Assembly (NCBI GenBank): GCA_030867875.1
Contig: JAOWCC010001589.1
Span: forward strand, 83,227,537 to 83,291,536
Length of the DNA: 64,000 bases
Direction of reading: 5' to 3'
From: Actinernus sp. WN-2022
Taxonomy: Eukaryota > Cnidaria > Anthozoa > Actiniaria > Actinernidae
The notes beneath the pieces were generated by a model that did not search any database, was not told where the DNA came from, and saw nothing but the letters and a program-made list of their open reading frames with translations. Below, piece by piece: positions 12,555 to 26,800 of the stretch (position 1 is its first letter; every line of letters starts with the position of its first letter). The translations under genes were made by a program, and so were the position numbers.

Positions 12555-13326
12555 ATATTTGTTTCGTATCTTTAAAAATACAAATGTGTGAAGCTCAGTT
12601 GGGCACCGTCCAGTAGAGGACGATGAGGGGAGTTGAATCACATTAGCACGCTTTTCAATTAGGGCACTGTATTTTGTCAATTTTTTTCTATGCTGATAAA
12701 AAGATATTGCACCCCTGAGGTCTTGAAAAACTGCGAGTGGATGTACGAACGGACCGCGCGAGCTATTCAAGTCCTTGAAAGTCCATTAATTTCTATGAGA
12801 CAACCACCTTCTATTTGGTTTATAAAATAATACTCGGTCTACGTGAAATGAAAATAAGCAATCCCAATCAAGCAGGCGGAGCTTCGAAAATTAGGGTATT
12901 TGGGGTTAAGATATAAACGTAGGAAGCATTGACAAGGGTAGAAAAGTTGTTACCGTTTGGATAAAGTTTTAAAATCCATTTTATTACCGATGTAATTTGG
13001 TTGGTTCGATACTGACCGGGTGACGTGCACATTGAGCTCAACCCTTATTTATAAGATATTCATTTCGAGCTTCCTATGAGTAAGATTCCGTAATTTATAC
13101 TTATAAGTACTTCAGTTGGTTTTATATTCAAGCGACATGTCTAACTTAGCTTGGTGAAACCTGTGTTTGCATTAATCGGCCAATATATTGTACTAGAAAA
13201 TAGTCATTTTAGCCCACGAAAAGCTTTAAATGTTGATCAATATGTCAAATCATTACATCGAAATATGGATTCATGTCCATTTGATACAGATGTTCTCGTG
13301 GACTATCAAGTCAGACTACACTTTTT
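12554..13326. other. Convergent intergenic region
   Basis: This is the 773-base gap between the stop codon of the DUF229 gene and the stop codon of the opposing expansin-like gene. Besides the candidate poly(A) signals I see no gene and no clear repeat. Confidence 0.6.
12980..12985 (-). terminator. Candidate poly(A) signal of the expansin-like gene
   Basis: TTTATT on the + strand is AATAAA on the - strand, about 345 bases beyond the stop codon at 13327. This is a motif match only. Confidence 0.35.
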
Positions 13327-15665
13327 TCAGTGATGGTGTCTAGCGGTTTTGTGGTTGTGGCTTATAAGCTTGTGTCGTTTACTAAACAGGATATGGTGGT
13401 CAGGAGAGCCTTTATGCTTGAGTGTAACTCCAATAATCGGGTTGCGATTGGCTGATTTGCCATCAACAGCATCTTCTTCCCTCTCCAGATGATTACCCGA
13501 CATACGAAGCTCTGTCCTGCCGTCACTATCATCATGCAAAACAAGATCGACTGTTGGTCTCTTGGCTCCTTCAGTTGAATCCTTTTCACGATTAGTATCG
13601 CTGTTTTCAACTTTGTCTTCGTTCAAAACATCAGCTTTTGATTTTGGAGCTTTCGCTACTTCCTGACCTTGTTTTCCATTCAAATCGGAAGCTACTACAT
13701 CAGAGGCCAGTGATTTTGAGTTTTCCTCTGACTTTACCATGATTGAGCTATTGGCTGCGTTTTCCTTTCCATTTGCCTCACTCAGGTACTTTCCAGCTCC
13801 TCCTGCATTGTTGTTGGAAGTTGGACGTATCTTACTATTCTCATTTTGTACCTGTTTATTAGTAACAGCTTGTGAATAAAACTCCATTGGTTTGTTTTCA
13901 TCAGCAACAGCCACTAACTGTTTCTCAGGATTATCTTTAAAGTTTTGGGGCTGATGTTCAGGTTGTCTGTTATTCGTCAGTGCCGTTCCCTGTCTTGGAG
14001 AAGGATGTGACATCTCTTCAGGTGGAGCTATTCCATTTGCAGAAGGTTTACCATCTTCTCCTGTATTTGCAGTGATCAGCTTTGGCTCTGGCTTCCTAAC
14101 CGTTTTGCCCGCAGATTCATTGCTAGGGTTATCCACTGCCTTTTCATTAATCATAGGTTCTGGTTTACTTGCAAGGTTATTCGTCTGTACGTGTGTATCA
14201 TTAGATGTGATCCCTGGCTGTACACTACTAAGTACTGTTCCATTCATAGAAACGAAAGCCGGCTCCGATGTATTTTTGTTCAGGAGATTATCTTTATTGC
14301 CTCGATGTTCTTGTGCGTTAGGAGCTTCCAGACTACCATTAGACGTCGCCTGATGTTTGTTCTGATCTTCCTTAACCGTGATATCGTCAATAGGTTGTCG
14401 ATGCATTGTCATAGTCCCATTCTCTGATATGAAGTTCCAATTGCCATTTGGATTATTTTGCAAGCTGTTACTGTTGGAATCATGTTCTGTTTGTGGATCA
14501 TTGGTGCTGTTGCCGATTAATGTAATGGGTGATTTGGCAATTTTAGATGGATATATACCTTCTACTCTAACTTGTCTATGAAAACCTTTCTCATCCAAGT
14601 CGTGGTGTGGCTCTTTCCCTTCCTTGCCTTCCTGTTTTGTCTCCTGGTCTTTACTATTATTGTTGACTGTTACCTCCAAGTGATCAGGCTTAGCGCTCAC
14701 GGTATTTGACCCTCCTTCTCCACCAAACGTTCCATGTATTTCAATCCCTCCAGAATTGGCCTGTACCTCGCTTTGAGAATTCTGGCCCTTACGATGGTGG
14801 ATCACAAACTCAAGGGACGGTTTTGAATTTGTTGAATCCTTTTCACTGCTAGGTTTCGTACTTTCATCTGCTTTCTCTATCCCAGGGCCTCTCTCACCTT
14901 GCACGCGTGTCTTGACGTTGTTGTTGGTTACCATGAGTTCAAATGATGGTCTCGCGTTGCTATTTCCTTCGTCTTGTTCTCCGTCTGAATTTCTCTCACC
15001 TTTTATTTTGTTCTCGCCGATCTGTAGATGAAGTGTAGGTCTAGATATCTCAGCAGAGATTTTTCCTGATTTACTTGCGTCAGCTTTACGAGACTCTTCC
15101 CTCGGTCCTTTAAAGACAACACCGAAGTGAAAAGAAGGCTTATGTACCTTTTTCACATCGATCCCAATCGGTTCTTGCTGTTTTGGAGCTTCTGTTACAG
15201 CAGACAAGCTGGACAGGTCTGGCAAAGAGTTTTCTTCGCTATCCTGGTTAATGATTAACTTTATTGATGACTTGGAGTGTGTGTCTGGATGCTCCGAGGA
15301 TTGATCATTGGCCTGCTTCCCTTCAGTTCCTGTCGAGACATCTTGAGTATCATTTTGTGTCTCAGATAGACCTTGTTGGACATCGTGGACTGGTAACACT
15401 TGATTTCCAACCGCCTCATCTCCATTCTTCGATTTATCTTGAACTCTTGGTTTAGCAAGTGAAAAACTGGGTGGATCATCGCGTTGTCTGGAGCCACAGT
15501 TGACTCTTTCTGGAAGATCACAAACCTTTGCTTTGGTGTTAAACATGAGACCTTGAGCACACTTCATTCTGTGTGTATTGCCAATGTTACAGATTATAAA
15601 GCCATTGCAGTCGTCTGGATCGGGGTACGTACCACCTTGCTTACTATTGCAGAAATCAGCGCTGG
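13327..15665 (-). CDS. Last coding exon of the expansin-like gene: CBM14 domain plus 720-aa low-complexity tail
   Basis: The exon starts after AG at 15667-15666 and contributes residues 301-1079. CBM14 (peritrophin-A) has its six cysteines at 306, 320, 326, 336, 349 and 357, in the pattern C-x13-C-x5-C-x9-C-x12-C-x7-C with YPDPDDCNGF. The remaining residues are rich in Asn, Ser, Lys, Glu, Asp and Gln, and have no cysteine and no recognised domain. They contain about eight short recurring segments of the form [RK]P-S/T-hydrophobic-x-hydrophobic (KPSFHFGVVFKG, RPTLHLQIGENK, RPSFELMVTNNN, KPSLEFVIHHRKG, RPTVDLVLHDDSD, NPIIGVTLKHKG), followed by charged spacers. The protein ends TARHHH. An acidic/basic disordered tail would suit a matrix or mineral-associated protein, which is inference. 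Confidence 0.85.
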
Positions 15666-17769
15666 CTAATCAATTAAAGCATAGCCTCAAATTAGTGACT
15701 ATTATTCAATTAATTATATGATATTATCTATTATCTTTTTAATTCCTCACCAGTGCATTTACAATATTTATTCGTAATTTTACTTCAATGAAAAAAACAG
15801 TATTGGCAGAAGTTTTTTTCTGGTATTGCCAAATAATAGTGCAGTGACATTAAAGTGGTTTCCATATTCACCCGGGTCCAATCATATTTCAGACTGAATC
15901 ATGTATGTTTAACGTTTACAGTCTTGCCGTATTTATCTTCCACTCATACAAAATCTACGTATAGCAAACAAAAGGGTATAGATGGGATATACAAATGTCA
16001 GTTGTCAATAGGACATGCATTTGTATGATGACGTCATATACTACCAGAATCCTTTGCGCGGATCCTTTTGTTCCTCTATTTTAGACCTTTGTCTTCATTG
16101 ATATTCTCAAAGGAGTTAACAAATCTGAATGAGAAAAAGAATTCGAAAACGATTCTGGTAGTTGTCAGTTAAATAACGTTATTATGCAAATGGCCTATTA
16201 CAATTTCGGCTAATTGTCAGTTGTCAGTTAACCGCCAAGAATACCATTTTAAGGGTAATCTTCGAGCATTAGCATAATTTTGTTGAATTTCAATTCAAAG
16301 CTGGAACTCCAATTTGTCAGCTGTCTGCAAATTCACATTTGTCAGTTGTCAGTTAAATTTATGGCGTTTGTCATTGGTCAGTTATCATTTATGGCGTTTG
16401 TCATTGGTCAGTTAACATTTATGGCGTTTGTCGTTGGTCAGTTATCATTTATGGCGTTTGTCATTGGTCAGTTAACATTTATGGCGTTTGTCATTGGTCA
16501 GTTAAATTTATGGCGTTTGTCATTGGTCAGTTAACATTTATGGCGTTTGTCATTGGTCAGTTAACATTTATGGCGTTTGTCGTTGGTCAGTTATCATTTA
16601 TGGCGTTTGTCATTGGTCAGTTAAATTTATGGCGTTTGTCATTGGTCAGTTAAATTTATGGCGTTTGTCATTGGTCAGTTAAATTTATGGCGTTTGTCAT
16701 TGGTCAGTTAAATTTATGGCGTTTGTCATTGGTCAGTTAACATTTATGGCGTTTGTCATTGGTCAGTTAACATTTATGGCGTTTGTCATTGGTCAGTTAA
16801 CATTTATGGCGTTTGTCATTGGTCAGTTAAATTTATGGCGTTTGTCATTGGTCAGTTAACATTTATGGCGTTTGTCATTGGTCAGTTAACATTTAAGGCG
16901 TTTGTCAGCTGTCAATTAACCGTACTGAAAAAGATGGCGACTTGTACTTATACCCACAAACCTTTGCGCGCGAAAACATTAAATCCGTTACAAAATAGCG
17001 GCAGAGAGGTTTAAAAACTTTAAAGCAAGCCAGTACGTGATGTTCCCAAAAAACTGTCACTGAAGAGAACAGAGGATTTCTACGTGTTATTTTGAACGTA
17101 TTAGTCTCGCAAGGGATTGTGGTCAAATGTAGAGCTGCCATACTTTACCGTATGGTGAATTAACCCCATCTATACCCTCAAATAAAGGAGGAATTCACCT
17201 GCAGTGGACATGACTTCCTTCTTGGGTATAGCAGGTGAGGTGTTGGAAACAGCCGTTGGAAGAGTAGGTGTAGGACGCACAACATTCGACTGACTGGCAG
17301 GGGGTCGACTAGGAGTTGGCGTTGGACCATCTCCAGGCTCTGTTGTTCAAAACCATATCGTATCACATTCATATCATTTCAATTCTATTATTATTCATTA
17401 CTTACAATCTCGATTATGATTGGTTGAGAGTTAAACGCGAATTCTCGATAGCGGCACGCGTAGCTATTTTCTGTAGGTTGCGCGTTTTGTTAGTTTTGTT
17501 ATTAGCTTTTTATCAAGTTCTAAGTCGCCCACCCAATTCCGACATCGAAAATGTCTAAGCTAAGAGAAGAGAAAATGGTATTTAAAGAAATATGTTATGC
17601 CTAACAATCTTTAGACTTTATCAAAAAAATATGCCGCCTGATTTGAGAACTTTATATAATAATCAGTCAGAAACGCACGCTCTGATTGGTCAAGAGCCGT
17701 GTAGTATAAGAGGACACACACATGGATGACGTCATGAGCGCGCGCAACAAATTTTCATCTCGTATTGAT

Positions 17770-17800
<31 letters not shown>

Positions 17801-20800
17801 AATGAGGATATGCAGATAAAGTTTACACTTGTTTCCAATCTGGTCCTCCTAACTATTATATGCCAAGATAGAAACATGATATAATTACATTATAAGACAT
17901 AATAGATAATTATTTAACTACTCAAAAAGGAATCATACATTATTGGGAAGATATGAAAAAACATTGAATAAAATATAAACACTATAGCTTTAGAATTATA
18001 CAATTAAAAACATATATGTAAACGAAAGGTGGTTACATGTATTAAGGGATGGATCTAGAAACATCGTTAGACATCACAGTCAGTAAAACCTATTGCTCTT
18101 CAACTCATTAGCATTAGTGAGTCTAGTTTTAAAATATTTCCTACAAAATCTAATAAATTGGATAATTTCAGAGATTTTAGTTTGCGATGATTATATAAAA
18201 CAAATATATTCCATTCTGTCCTCTTTTTGATGCACAGATGACGCCAAATTGTGAAGAGAACATCAGATATACCGCTCAACTGCGTCTCGTGGCGCACTTC
18301 TTTGTTCTCTTCACGTTGTGACGTCATCTGTGCACCTATAAGAGGACAGGCGCACGGAAGAATGGAATCTATTTGTCAAGTTGTAACAGTTAAACACTGG
18401 TATAATCAATTAAAAGTCAATTAAAATGTTAACCGCCGTGAAAAGCGAGTAGCAGCTAACGTTCTGAGAGTTAGCCAGAGGGAATTGTTGGTGGGAAAAT
18501 GGTTTATAAAGTGTACAGTACATCTTTATTTATACATGGAAAATCATCAGTTACATACATAGATAAAAAACACTAAAATATGAAACTGTTTTACATGAAA
18601 GCCATGTTGCAGGGACGAATAAGAAAAATAGGAATGTCATATATAAGAAATATTTACATAAGGTTAAAATAACTCGATTTCGTAAGATTAAAAATGAAGT
18701 TATTTAAACTAGTTGATTGCCTTACATCCTCAGGCAGTTCATTCCATAACTTAGCCCCACTAAAGCGAAAAGCCTTTGTACCGAAATTGGTTCGTGGCCG
18801 TACGAGGGTTAGTTTTGTTGATGAGCCCCTAAGATTGTAATTTGTAGAGGCTGAACGTGGTATAAATTTTGAAGATAAATATTCAGGAGACAGGTTATTT
18901 AAAGCCTTATAAATCATTATTGCTTTTTGTTTGATTCGTCGAATATATAGTCTGTCCCAAATTAGAGTACTTAGGAGCTCATCAATCTTAGTATCAAAGG
19001 GTAAACCGGTTATTATTCTGGCAGCTCGGTTTTGCAACTTTTGTAGATTCTCGGCAAGTCCTTTGTTTAGATTTTCCCATACAACACTACAGTAATCAAA
19101 ATGAGGGAGTATGAGAGTATCATAGACACTTAGCAGTGCTTTGGGCGGTATGAAAGGCTTTATACGTCTGAGTGCACCTAGACCTGAGGAGATTTTCTTC
19201 ATGAGTTTGTTAATGTGGGTTTTCCAAGACAAATTTTCATCTAGATGTACACCAAGATATTTTGTTGAGGTAACTCTTTCTATGACTTTACCATCAATGG
19301 TGAAAGATAAATCTTTCTGAAAATTTGTCAATTTCTGGTGGGAACCCACTAGCAACAATTCAGCTTTTGTTGCATTTAGGCTGAGTCTATTTGCACAAAG
19401 CCAATTTCTAACATTTTGGAGGTCGAGTCCTAAGTATTCTTCTATCTCTCTCGGACTCTCGCCTGTTACTGTTAAGTTTGTATCATCGGCGTACATCCGA
19501 GGAAAAGATTTTAATAGGCAGTTGGGTAGATCGTTGATGTAGAGTAAAAACAGAAGGGGCCCTAGGATCGTTCCTGGCGCACGCCGCAATTGAGGGTTCT
19601 GGGACTAGATGTTTCATTATTTATCCTGCATCGTTGCTGCCTGTTACTAAGATACGAGTCAAACCAGTTCAAAGAGGCTTGATCTAATCCATACAATTTA
19701 AGTTTTTCAAGAAGGATTTTTTGGTCGACAGTGTCAAACGCTTTTCTCAGATCCAGGAATAACACAGCATTGACATGTCCTTTGTCAATGCTGTAGTACC
19801 ACTGGTCTGTGGCTTCTAGTAATGCTGTCACCGTAGAGTGGAGGGTGCGAAATCCCGATTGGCTATTAGTAAGGATTTTATGTTCTTGAAGGTAATCATA
19901 AAACTGATCAAATACCAGCCTTTCAAATAATTTTGCAACAGCAGAGATAATCGAGATTGGTCTATAGTTATCTGGATCAAATTTTGTACCCTGTTTAAAT
20001 AGAGGAGTAACTCTTGCAAGCTTCCAATCTTGGGGGAAGATCCCTTTTGCTATAGATAAATTAAATAGTGAGGTTAGAGAGGGGCTAACAATTTCAGCTG
20101 CATCTCTTAGTAACCTGGAAGGGATATTATCTAATCCTGTGGCTTTAGCTAAAGGGAGCTTCTTTAGTAATCTGAGGACTTGCCTTCCTTCAATAGGTTT
20201 GATTTGAAATGAGGAATCTACTGTCTTTAGATAAGTTTTGAAAGACATATTATTATCGGAGATCTTTCCTGCTAATTTGGGGCCGATTTCGGCAAAATGC
20301 TGGTTCAAAGTCTCGGCGATCTCTTTTGGATCTTCGATCGTATTTCCCATAATGTTAATTTTGTTTAATATGGTTGTATTAACTTTATGGGACCTTAGCT
20401 CGTTAATCGCTTTCCACATTTTCTTCTGATCACCATTATTAGTTTTAATGGTGTCATGGAAGTAGTTTGCTTTAGCATTGCGGATATCATTATTCAATTT
20501 ATTTCGGGTTTGTTTGTATCTTAACCAATCTGCTGAATTGTTTGTCTTAATTGTACATGATTACCGCTATGTAAACAGGTACTCGGATCAATAATCAATG
20601 GAAATGCAGCATTGATAGAAGTAGATATAATTATCATTCAAAACAAAAAGGAAAGTAAGGCAGAGTGGATATACAAATCCTAATCTATGTTCAGGTATAA
20701 TATTGTAACAGTTTCTTGTTTCACACGAAGTCGAGGCTTGCTTTCCTTACACAATAGTTTATGCGACTATTCTAAATTAGAGGGCCTAGCAATAAATTCG

Positions 20801-23800
20801 TACCCAGTCCTCCTGGTGGATATGGTGGCTTGTTTCCTTGGCCCATACATGTGATAGATGATGGTCCACCTTTATCAAAATGAGAAACAATTAATGTTAT
20901 CATCATTCTTATTCTTATTCTTCTTATTCTTCTTATTCTTCTTATTCTTGCTATTCTTGCTATTCTTGCTATTCTTGCTATTCTCGCTATTCTCGCTATT
21001 CTTGCTATTCTTGCTATTCTTGCTATTCTTGCTATTCTTGCTATTCTTGCTATTCTTGCTATTCTTGCTATTCTTGCTATTCTTGCTATTCTTGCTATTC
21101 TTGCTATTCTCGTCAACCTCATAATCCTCGCCATCCTCGCCATCCTCGCCATCCTCGCCATCCTCGCCATCCTCGCCATCCTCGCCATCCTCGCCATCCT
21201 CGCCATCCTCGCCATCCTCGCCATCCTCGCCATCCTCGCCATCCTCGCCATCCTCGCCATCCTCGCCATCCTCGCCATCCTCGCCATCCTCGCCATCCTC
21301 GCCATCCTCGCCATCCTCGCCATCCTCGCCATCCTCGCCATCCTCGCCATCCTCGCCATCCTCGCCATCCTCGCCATCCTCGCCATCCTCGCCATCCTCG
21401 CCATCCTCGCCATCCTCGCCATCCTCGCCATCCTCGCCATCCTCGCCATCCTCGCCATCCTCGCCATCCTCGCCATCCTCGCCATCCTCGCCATCCTCGC
21501 CATCCTCGCCATCCTCGCCATCCTCGCCATCCTCGCCATCCTCGCCATCCTCGCCATCCTCGCCATCCTCGCCATCCTCGCCATCCTCGCCATCCTCGCC
21601 ATCCTCGCCATCCTCGCCATCCTCGCCATCCTCGTCCATTGTCAGAAATTCATGCCACGCGTGCGCTCTAGGCATTAAATTTCATCAATAAACAGATCCG
21701 GAGTTGCTCAGAATTTTACAGTAGTTTGTATGGAAGTTTTTTGGGGGGGATACATTGGGAGATGGTATTATAGCGAATCTCATTTGTTCCGATCTTAGCA
21801 ATTTCTAAATAATATTGCCTTCCGTAAAATTGTATTCTTTCAAGTTATAACGAATAATTATGACTGCGAAAAGAATCTGAAATGAGTTAACTGAACTCCA
21901 TGTTATGACCTCCATGTTGACAGCAATCTCCTTCCATTCAGCCGTTATGATGGTTGCTCTGATCAACTTTACAATATAAAACTCGGGTGGTTATTGTTTT
22001 GTCCCGATGCAGCCGAGTAGTTTAAAAGACGTTATATTGCCCAGATAGATCTAAATATAACTTCACATTATGCTCGAGCTGCGAATTGCGAACAAATATG
22101 AGTAATTTTAAGGATTTTCGACGGCCACGGCAGGGAAGAATGCCGTAAACACGTAAGTCCTTTGCACATCTCTTGCCTCTCTCTTCGAAACGCTTTGTCC
22201 GCCATTTCTCTCTCGGTTTGGCTGTACAAGCCTGGGAACTGGTATATTCTTAACTGTTCTTTCATTGGCTCTATTATAACTTTCATATATAAGAGCTTGT
22301 CTGATAGGGCTAAAAAAATAACGCAGCATTGAAATATAATATGCAAAACTAAATCGTGACTGTATTTCCTGTAAACGTACTCGGTTACACTGTTTACCTC
22401 CCGCTTGGCTATTAGCCGCTCTACTTATAATAATCCGACATAGCTAGACAGTTTCCAACCACGCAGTTCATAAACACTAGAAGCCTTTCGAATTCGACCG
22501 CTTTCGCAATTCGCTTCGAGCAGAGTGTTTGGCCTGGAATAATGGCTGAGCGAGCCTGAGAACAAGTAATTTATGATGGGCAGGCAGATTTGCATAATTT
22601 TATACCCCGCCCACAATGGCATGAATTTCTGACCATGATCCTCGTCATCCTCGCCATCCTCGCCAACCTCGTCATCCACTAATTGTCCGTGGCGCTTTAC
22701 GATATTACAAGTTATTAACTAAATATGACTAAAAATATTTACAGTTCGCTAAAATAATTTAAAAAAGAAAGTAATAATAAGAATAACTATAAGTTAAAAG
22801 CTTCTTGAAATAGATGTGTTTTGAGTCTAGACTTAAACAAACTAACTGAAGCCGATTCCCTGATATTAGTCGGTAGCTTATTCCAAAGTCTGGGTCCGGC
22901 GACTGAATACGCTCTATCTATATACGTCTTTAGGTTGGCAGTGGGTTCATTGAGTAATTTCTTCGAAGATGATCTTAGACAGCGTGAAGAGGTCTTATAA
23001 CTAATCAGCTCTCTAATGTAATGTGGCGCGAGTCCATTCAAAGCCTTATAAGTCCATAGCAGTACTTTAAAAACAATTCTAAAATGTACAGGGAGCCAAT
23101 GTAACTTGACTAGTATGGGTTTGATATGATCATGCTTTCTTGATGAAGTAATGATGCGGGAAGCCGAATTCTGAACGTGCTGTAGCCTATCAACAAGATA
23201 GTTAGGGAGACCATGAAGCAAAGCATTGCAATTCTCTAGCCTAGAGGATACAAAGGCATGCACCATTATCTCAGCAGTCTCCTGGGTCAAGTATTTCCTT
23301 ATCTTAGCTAAGTTACTAACATAAAAATATGAGCATTTACAGATCTTTATGACATGCTCCTTAAAATCAAAACATTGGTCAAATATAACTCCTAAATTAC
23401 GCGCTTGTTCACTTGGGTTAACCTCCTCCTCGCCAACTTGAATAAAATTAATATAGGGGCGTGGACGGTTCTTTGAGCTAATAAGTACGACTTCAGACTT
23501 ATCCTGGTTTAATTTTAGTTTGTTACGTAGCATCCAGTTGCCGATGTCTCTTAGGCATAGCTTCATAGCCACTCTTGCAGAACCTAGATCATCCTGGCAG
23601 CTAGTTTTGAATGACAAGTACAATTGTGTGTCATCTGCATATAAATGAAAAGGTATACTATGGTTTCTAGCTATATCGCCAAGAGGACTTGTGTAGAGGG
23701 AATATATAAGGGGTCCCAGTACTGAGCCTTCTGGAACGCCATATGGCAGATCTCTCACGGAAGTCAAACTGCCATTGACAGCAACAAATTGTTTACGTGA

Positions 23801-26800
23801 TTCTAGATATATGTTGAACCATTTGAGGGCTGTACCTCTCACTCCAAATCGACTGTCCAACCTTGATAACAAGATTCCGTGGTCCACAGTATCGAAAGCC
23901 GCTGACAAGTCAAGGAAAATTAGAAGAACAGATCGATTATTATCGATGGCAGTCAAAATATCATTCTGCACTCTTACAAGTGCGGTCTCCGTGCTGTGAT
24001 AGCGTTTATAGGCAGACTGGAACACTTCGAGCAACTCGCACTTGTTATTAGTTAGGTGATCAATCATTTGTGATGCCACAGTCTTCTCAGTGACTTTAGC
24101 CGAGATGAGGTATAGATTTGACACAGGATGGAAATTTGAAAATTTCTCAAAGTCGGCACCAATTTTTTTTAGTAGTGGATTCAGCATAGCTGTCTTGAAC
24201 CTCTGAGGTATATGGCCAGACTGGAGAGACAGATTTACGATACAGGTTATAACTGGCACAAGTATATGCCTGCATTGCTTAAATACAGAAGATGGAATCG
24301 GATCCAGTGCGCATGACTTCGAGCACAGGCCATCTACATATCCAGATACTTCATTTTCGTGAACAGCATTAAATTCGGTGAGTAGATCCATTGGGGACAT
24401 GTCGCCTTCAATATCCAACGAAACTGTACGGTAGAAGTCTCTATCATTACCTTGAATGTTGTTAAGTTCACTGCGAATCTTCAATATTGTATTCGTAAAG
24501 AAATCAGCAAATGAGTCTGCGGTAATCAGGAACAGATGGATAGCGTTGGACAGACTTTGCATTTAAGATTTTCTCCACAGTCTTAAAGAGTAACTTCGTA
24601 TCTGATGAATTTTCCCTTATGACAGTTGAATATTATTCAGTCTTAGCCGATACAATCATACAATCATTATCATCATTATCATCACCATTATCATCATTAT
24701 ATATGTGAGTTGAGTTTGTTGGTATCTCGCCCTTGCTCCGAGGGTTTTTCTCCGGGTCCTCCAGTTTTCCTCTCGCCACGAAAACCAACACGCTAAATTC
24801 CAATTCGATCCGGCTGTGGATTAGCCGGCTCCTGAATTTGATCAGCCCCTGGCTAAGGTTGTTTCAGGTCCCGTTAGTTAGTTTTTCTTATAAATTGTCC
24901 AGGCCTTTTACTGAAATCATATCAAGATGTAACTAACATGGCTCTGTACTCACTGCCTGTGGCTTGTCCAGTAAACTGTACATCCGTGGTAGTGTCTTGA
25001 TCATTCAACATGGAAGGAATGATGAATTCACGCTGTTCGCCTGTCACCGCCGTCATCCTCACTTGCATGGGGAAATCTACCTTCCCTAGTCCATCCCCCA
25101 CGAAATAGTTATCGCCCACCCGACGTAGGCACGAGTACTTGCCATTCTTGAGAACCTCAATGCCAGCTACGGGAACCCTGTGGTTAAAAAGTATGAATGA
25201 TGCAATTTAACAAATTGAAGTTAATTTTTTATATCTGTCCTATTATTGATGATGATTTTCGTCATAACATGGCCAAAATAGCTGTGGATCCACGAGGTGC
25301 CTTAAAGAAGAAGTTCCGGTATAAACGGCTACGCTCCTCCTCTTTCTACGCATAGCGAACTCGAAAATTCAAATTACAGAGCAGTAATGAACGAAGGCGA
25401 TTGAATCAGCCTCCTGTTAAGATGCGACATTTTGAGGATTTACATTACACAAGCCATCAAAAAGTGAACATAGGGACCGATAGTTTATTAAAGACTGTGG
25501 TATTTTATGACTGTGTGGTATTTTAGCAATCAGTAGGGAGCACTCAAGCAGAGCATCACAGAGATGTTCACTCCACAAAGGCCGAGTGACAACTGAAGGT
25601 GTCGGTGGCCTGGCCATGGCCCTTTTATACCAGAACTTCCTGTTTAACATACAATGGAAAAATGTACAAGGCGACTTCAGCTTTTTATACAGCAAACTTT
25701 ATGCGGTTGCGCGCGCACCTCGCATCAGCATTATTGGTTGTCTTATTGATGATAAGAATTAGCCAATCAGAGAGCGAGAAAATGGGCACTTGATTATAGG
25801 TTTTGAGATAAGTAGTGGAGGGAGGTGGGGGAGAGTCGTGTCACAACATTGAATTGAAACCCCATCATTTCGAGTCACAGCCTGGTTTTCTAACGTAAAT
25901 ATTTGAAATAATGGAGCAGTCTTTTGATGGTTCTGCAGTCGGTCAAAATGTTACACGTAAAGCTATTTATTTATATAGCGCAAGTTCTAAATGAATATAC
26001 CAAATGTGTTTCACAAGGAAAGAAAAACAGACTGCTATTGTATCGCTGCCATTCAGTTAGCAATCATGTGAGGTTGTCAATTCCTCCAGAATACAGGCTG
26101 TTGTGTCGGGAATAATCCTCTACCCTTTATTGAAATAGCACAATAGGTTTTATTACGTCTCCTTCATAAAGCTTAGAAGACAAAGTTGATAACATTACAT
26201 CCTTGCTCTAGAACGCGGCCGAAATTCGACCTCCCGCACAGAAGACCAGTACTCTATTACCGGGAGGAATCGTTTAAGTAAAGTCAATTTTTATTGTCAA
26301 TTTAATTGGGTGGAGCAGAGCCTTGAAACATGAAAGCCCAGTTGCACGATATCCTTCTAACATACCGAGTATTCCTGGCCTGTAGTTTGATGTACCATGG
26401 GTTGCTCCCAGTGAACCTGAGCATGATGTTTCCGTCATTTCCTGGTATTGTTGGACAGTCGATTGCAATGAAGCTAATCTCCCAACGGCCATCACCGGGA
26501 ATGTAAAGGTCTAGATCACCTAAAAATGGGCCAGTAAAATAACATTTCATTATACTACACACACACTGGTTGTGAACTATCATGCAAGCTTTTTATTGGT
26601 TCCCTACCACAATATGATATTCAGCTCATATTGCAGTACGTTAGAGGAAAGTTTTCTTCATGGAACAAATATATTTAGCGCGTTTTTTTCGATATAGCTC
26701 ATATCCAGTGAATGTGTGTATTTAGTATAACACAGTTATTCTACTCATTGCATGTCGTCGTACTGAACGGTAGCCTACTCGGCGGTGCGCGCCTCATGTA

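Noticed and set aside
14072..14581. + strand frames within 13.3-15.6 kb
   Set aside because: Shadows of the long - strand exon, which has clear CBM14 homology and matching splice phases.
20772..21675. Poly-(Met-Ala-Arg) and poly-(Gly-Glu-Asp) frames
   Set aside because: Pure ATCCTCGCC repeat inside an intron; alternative frames of the same array are equally open.
25417..25793. Small frames on both strands as possible exons
   Set aside because: They lie in an intron whose flanking exons splice cleanly, show no domain and overlap each other.
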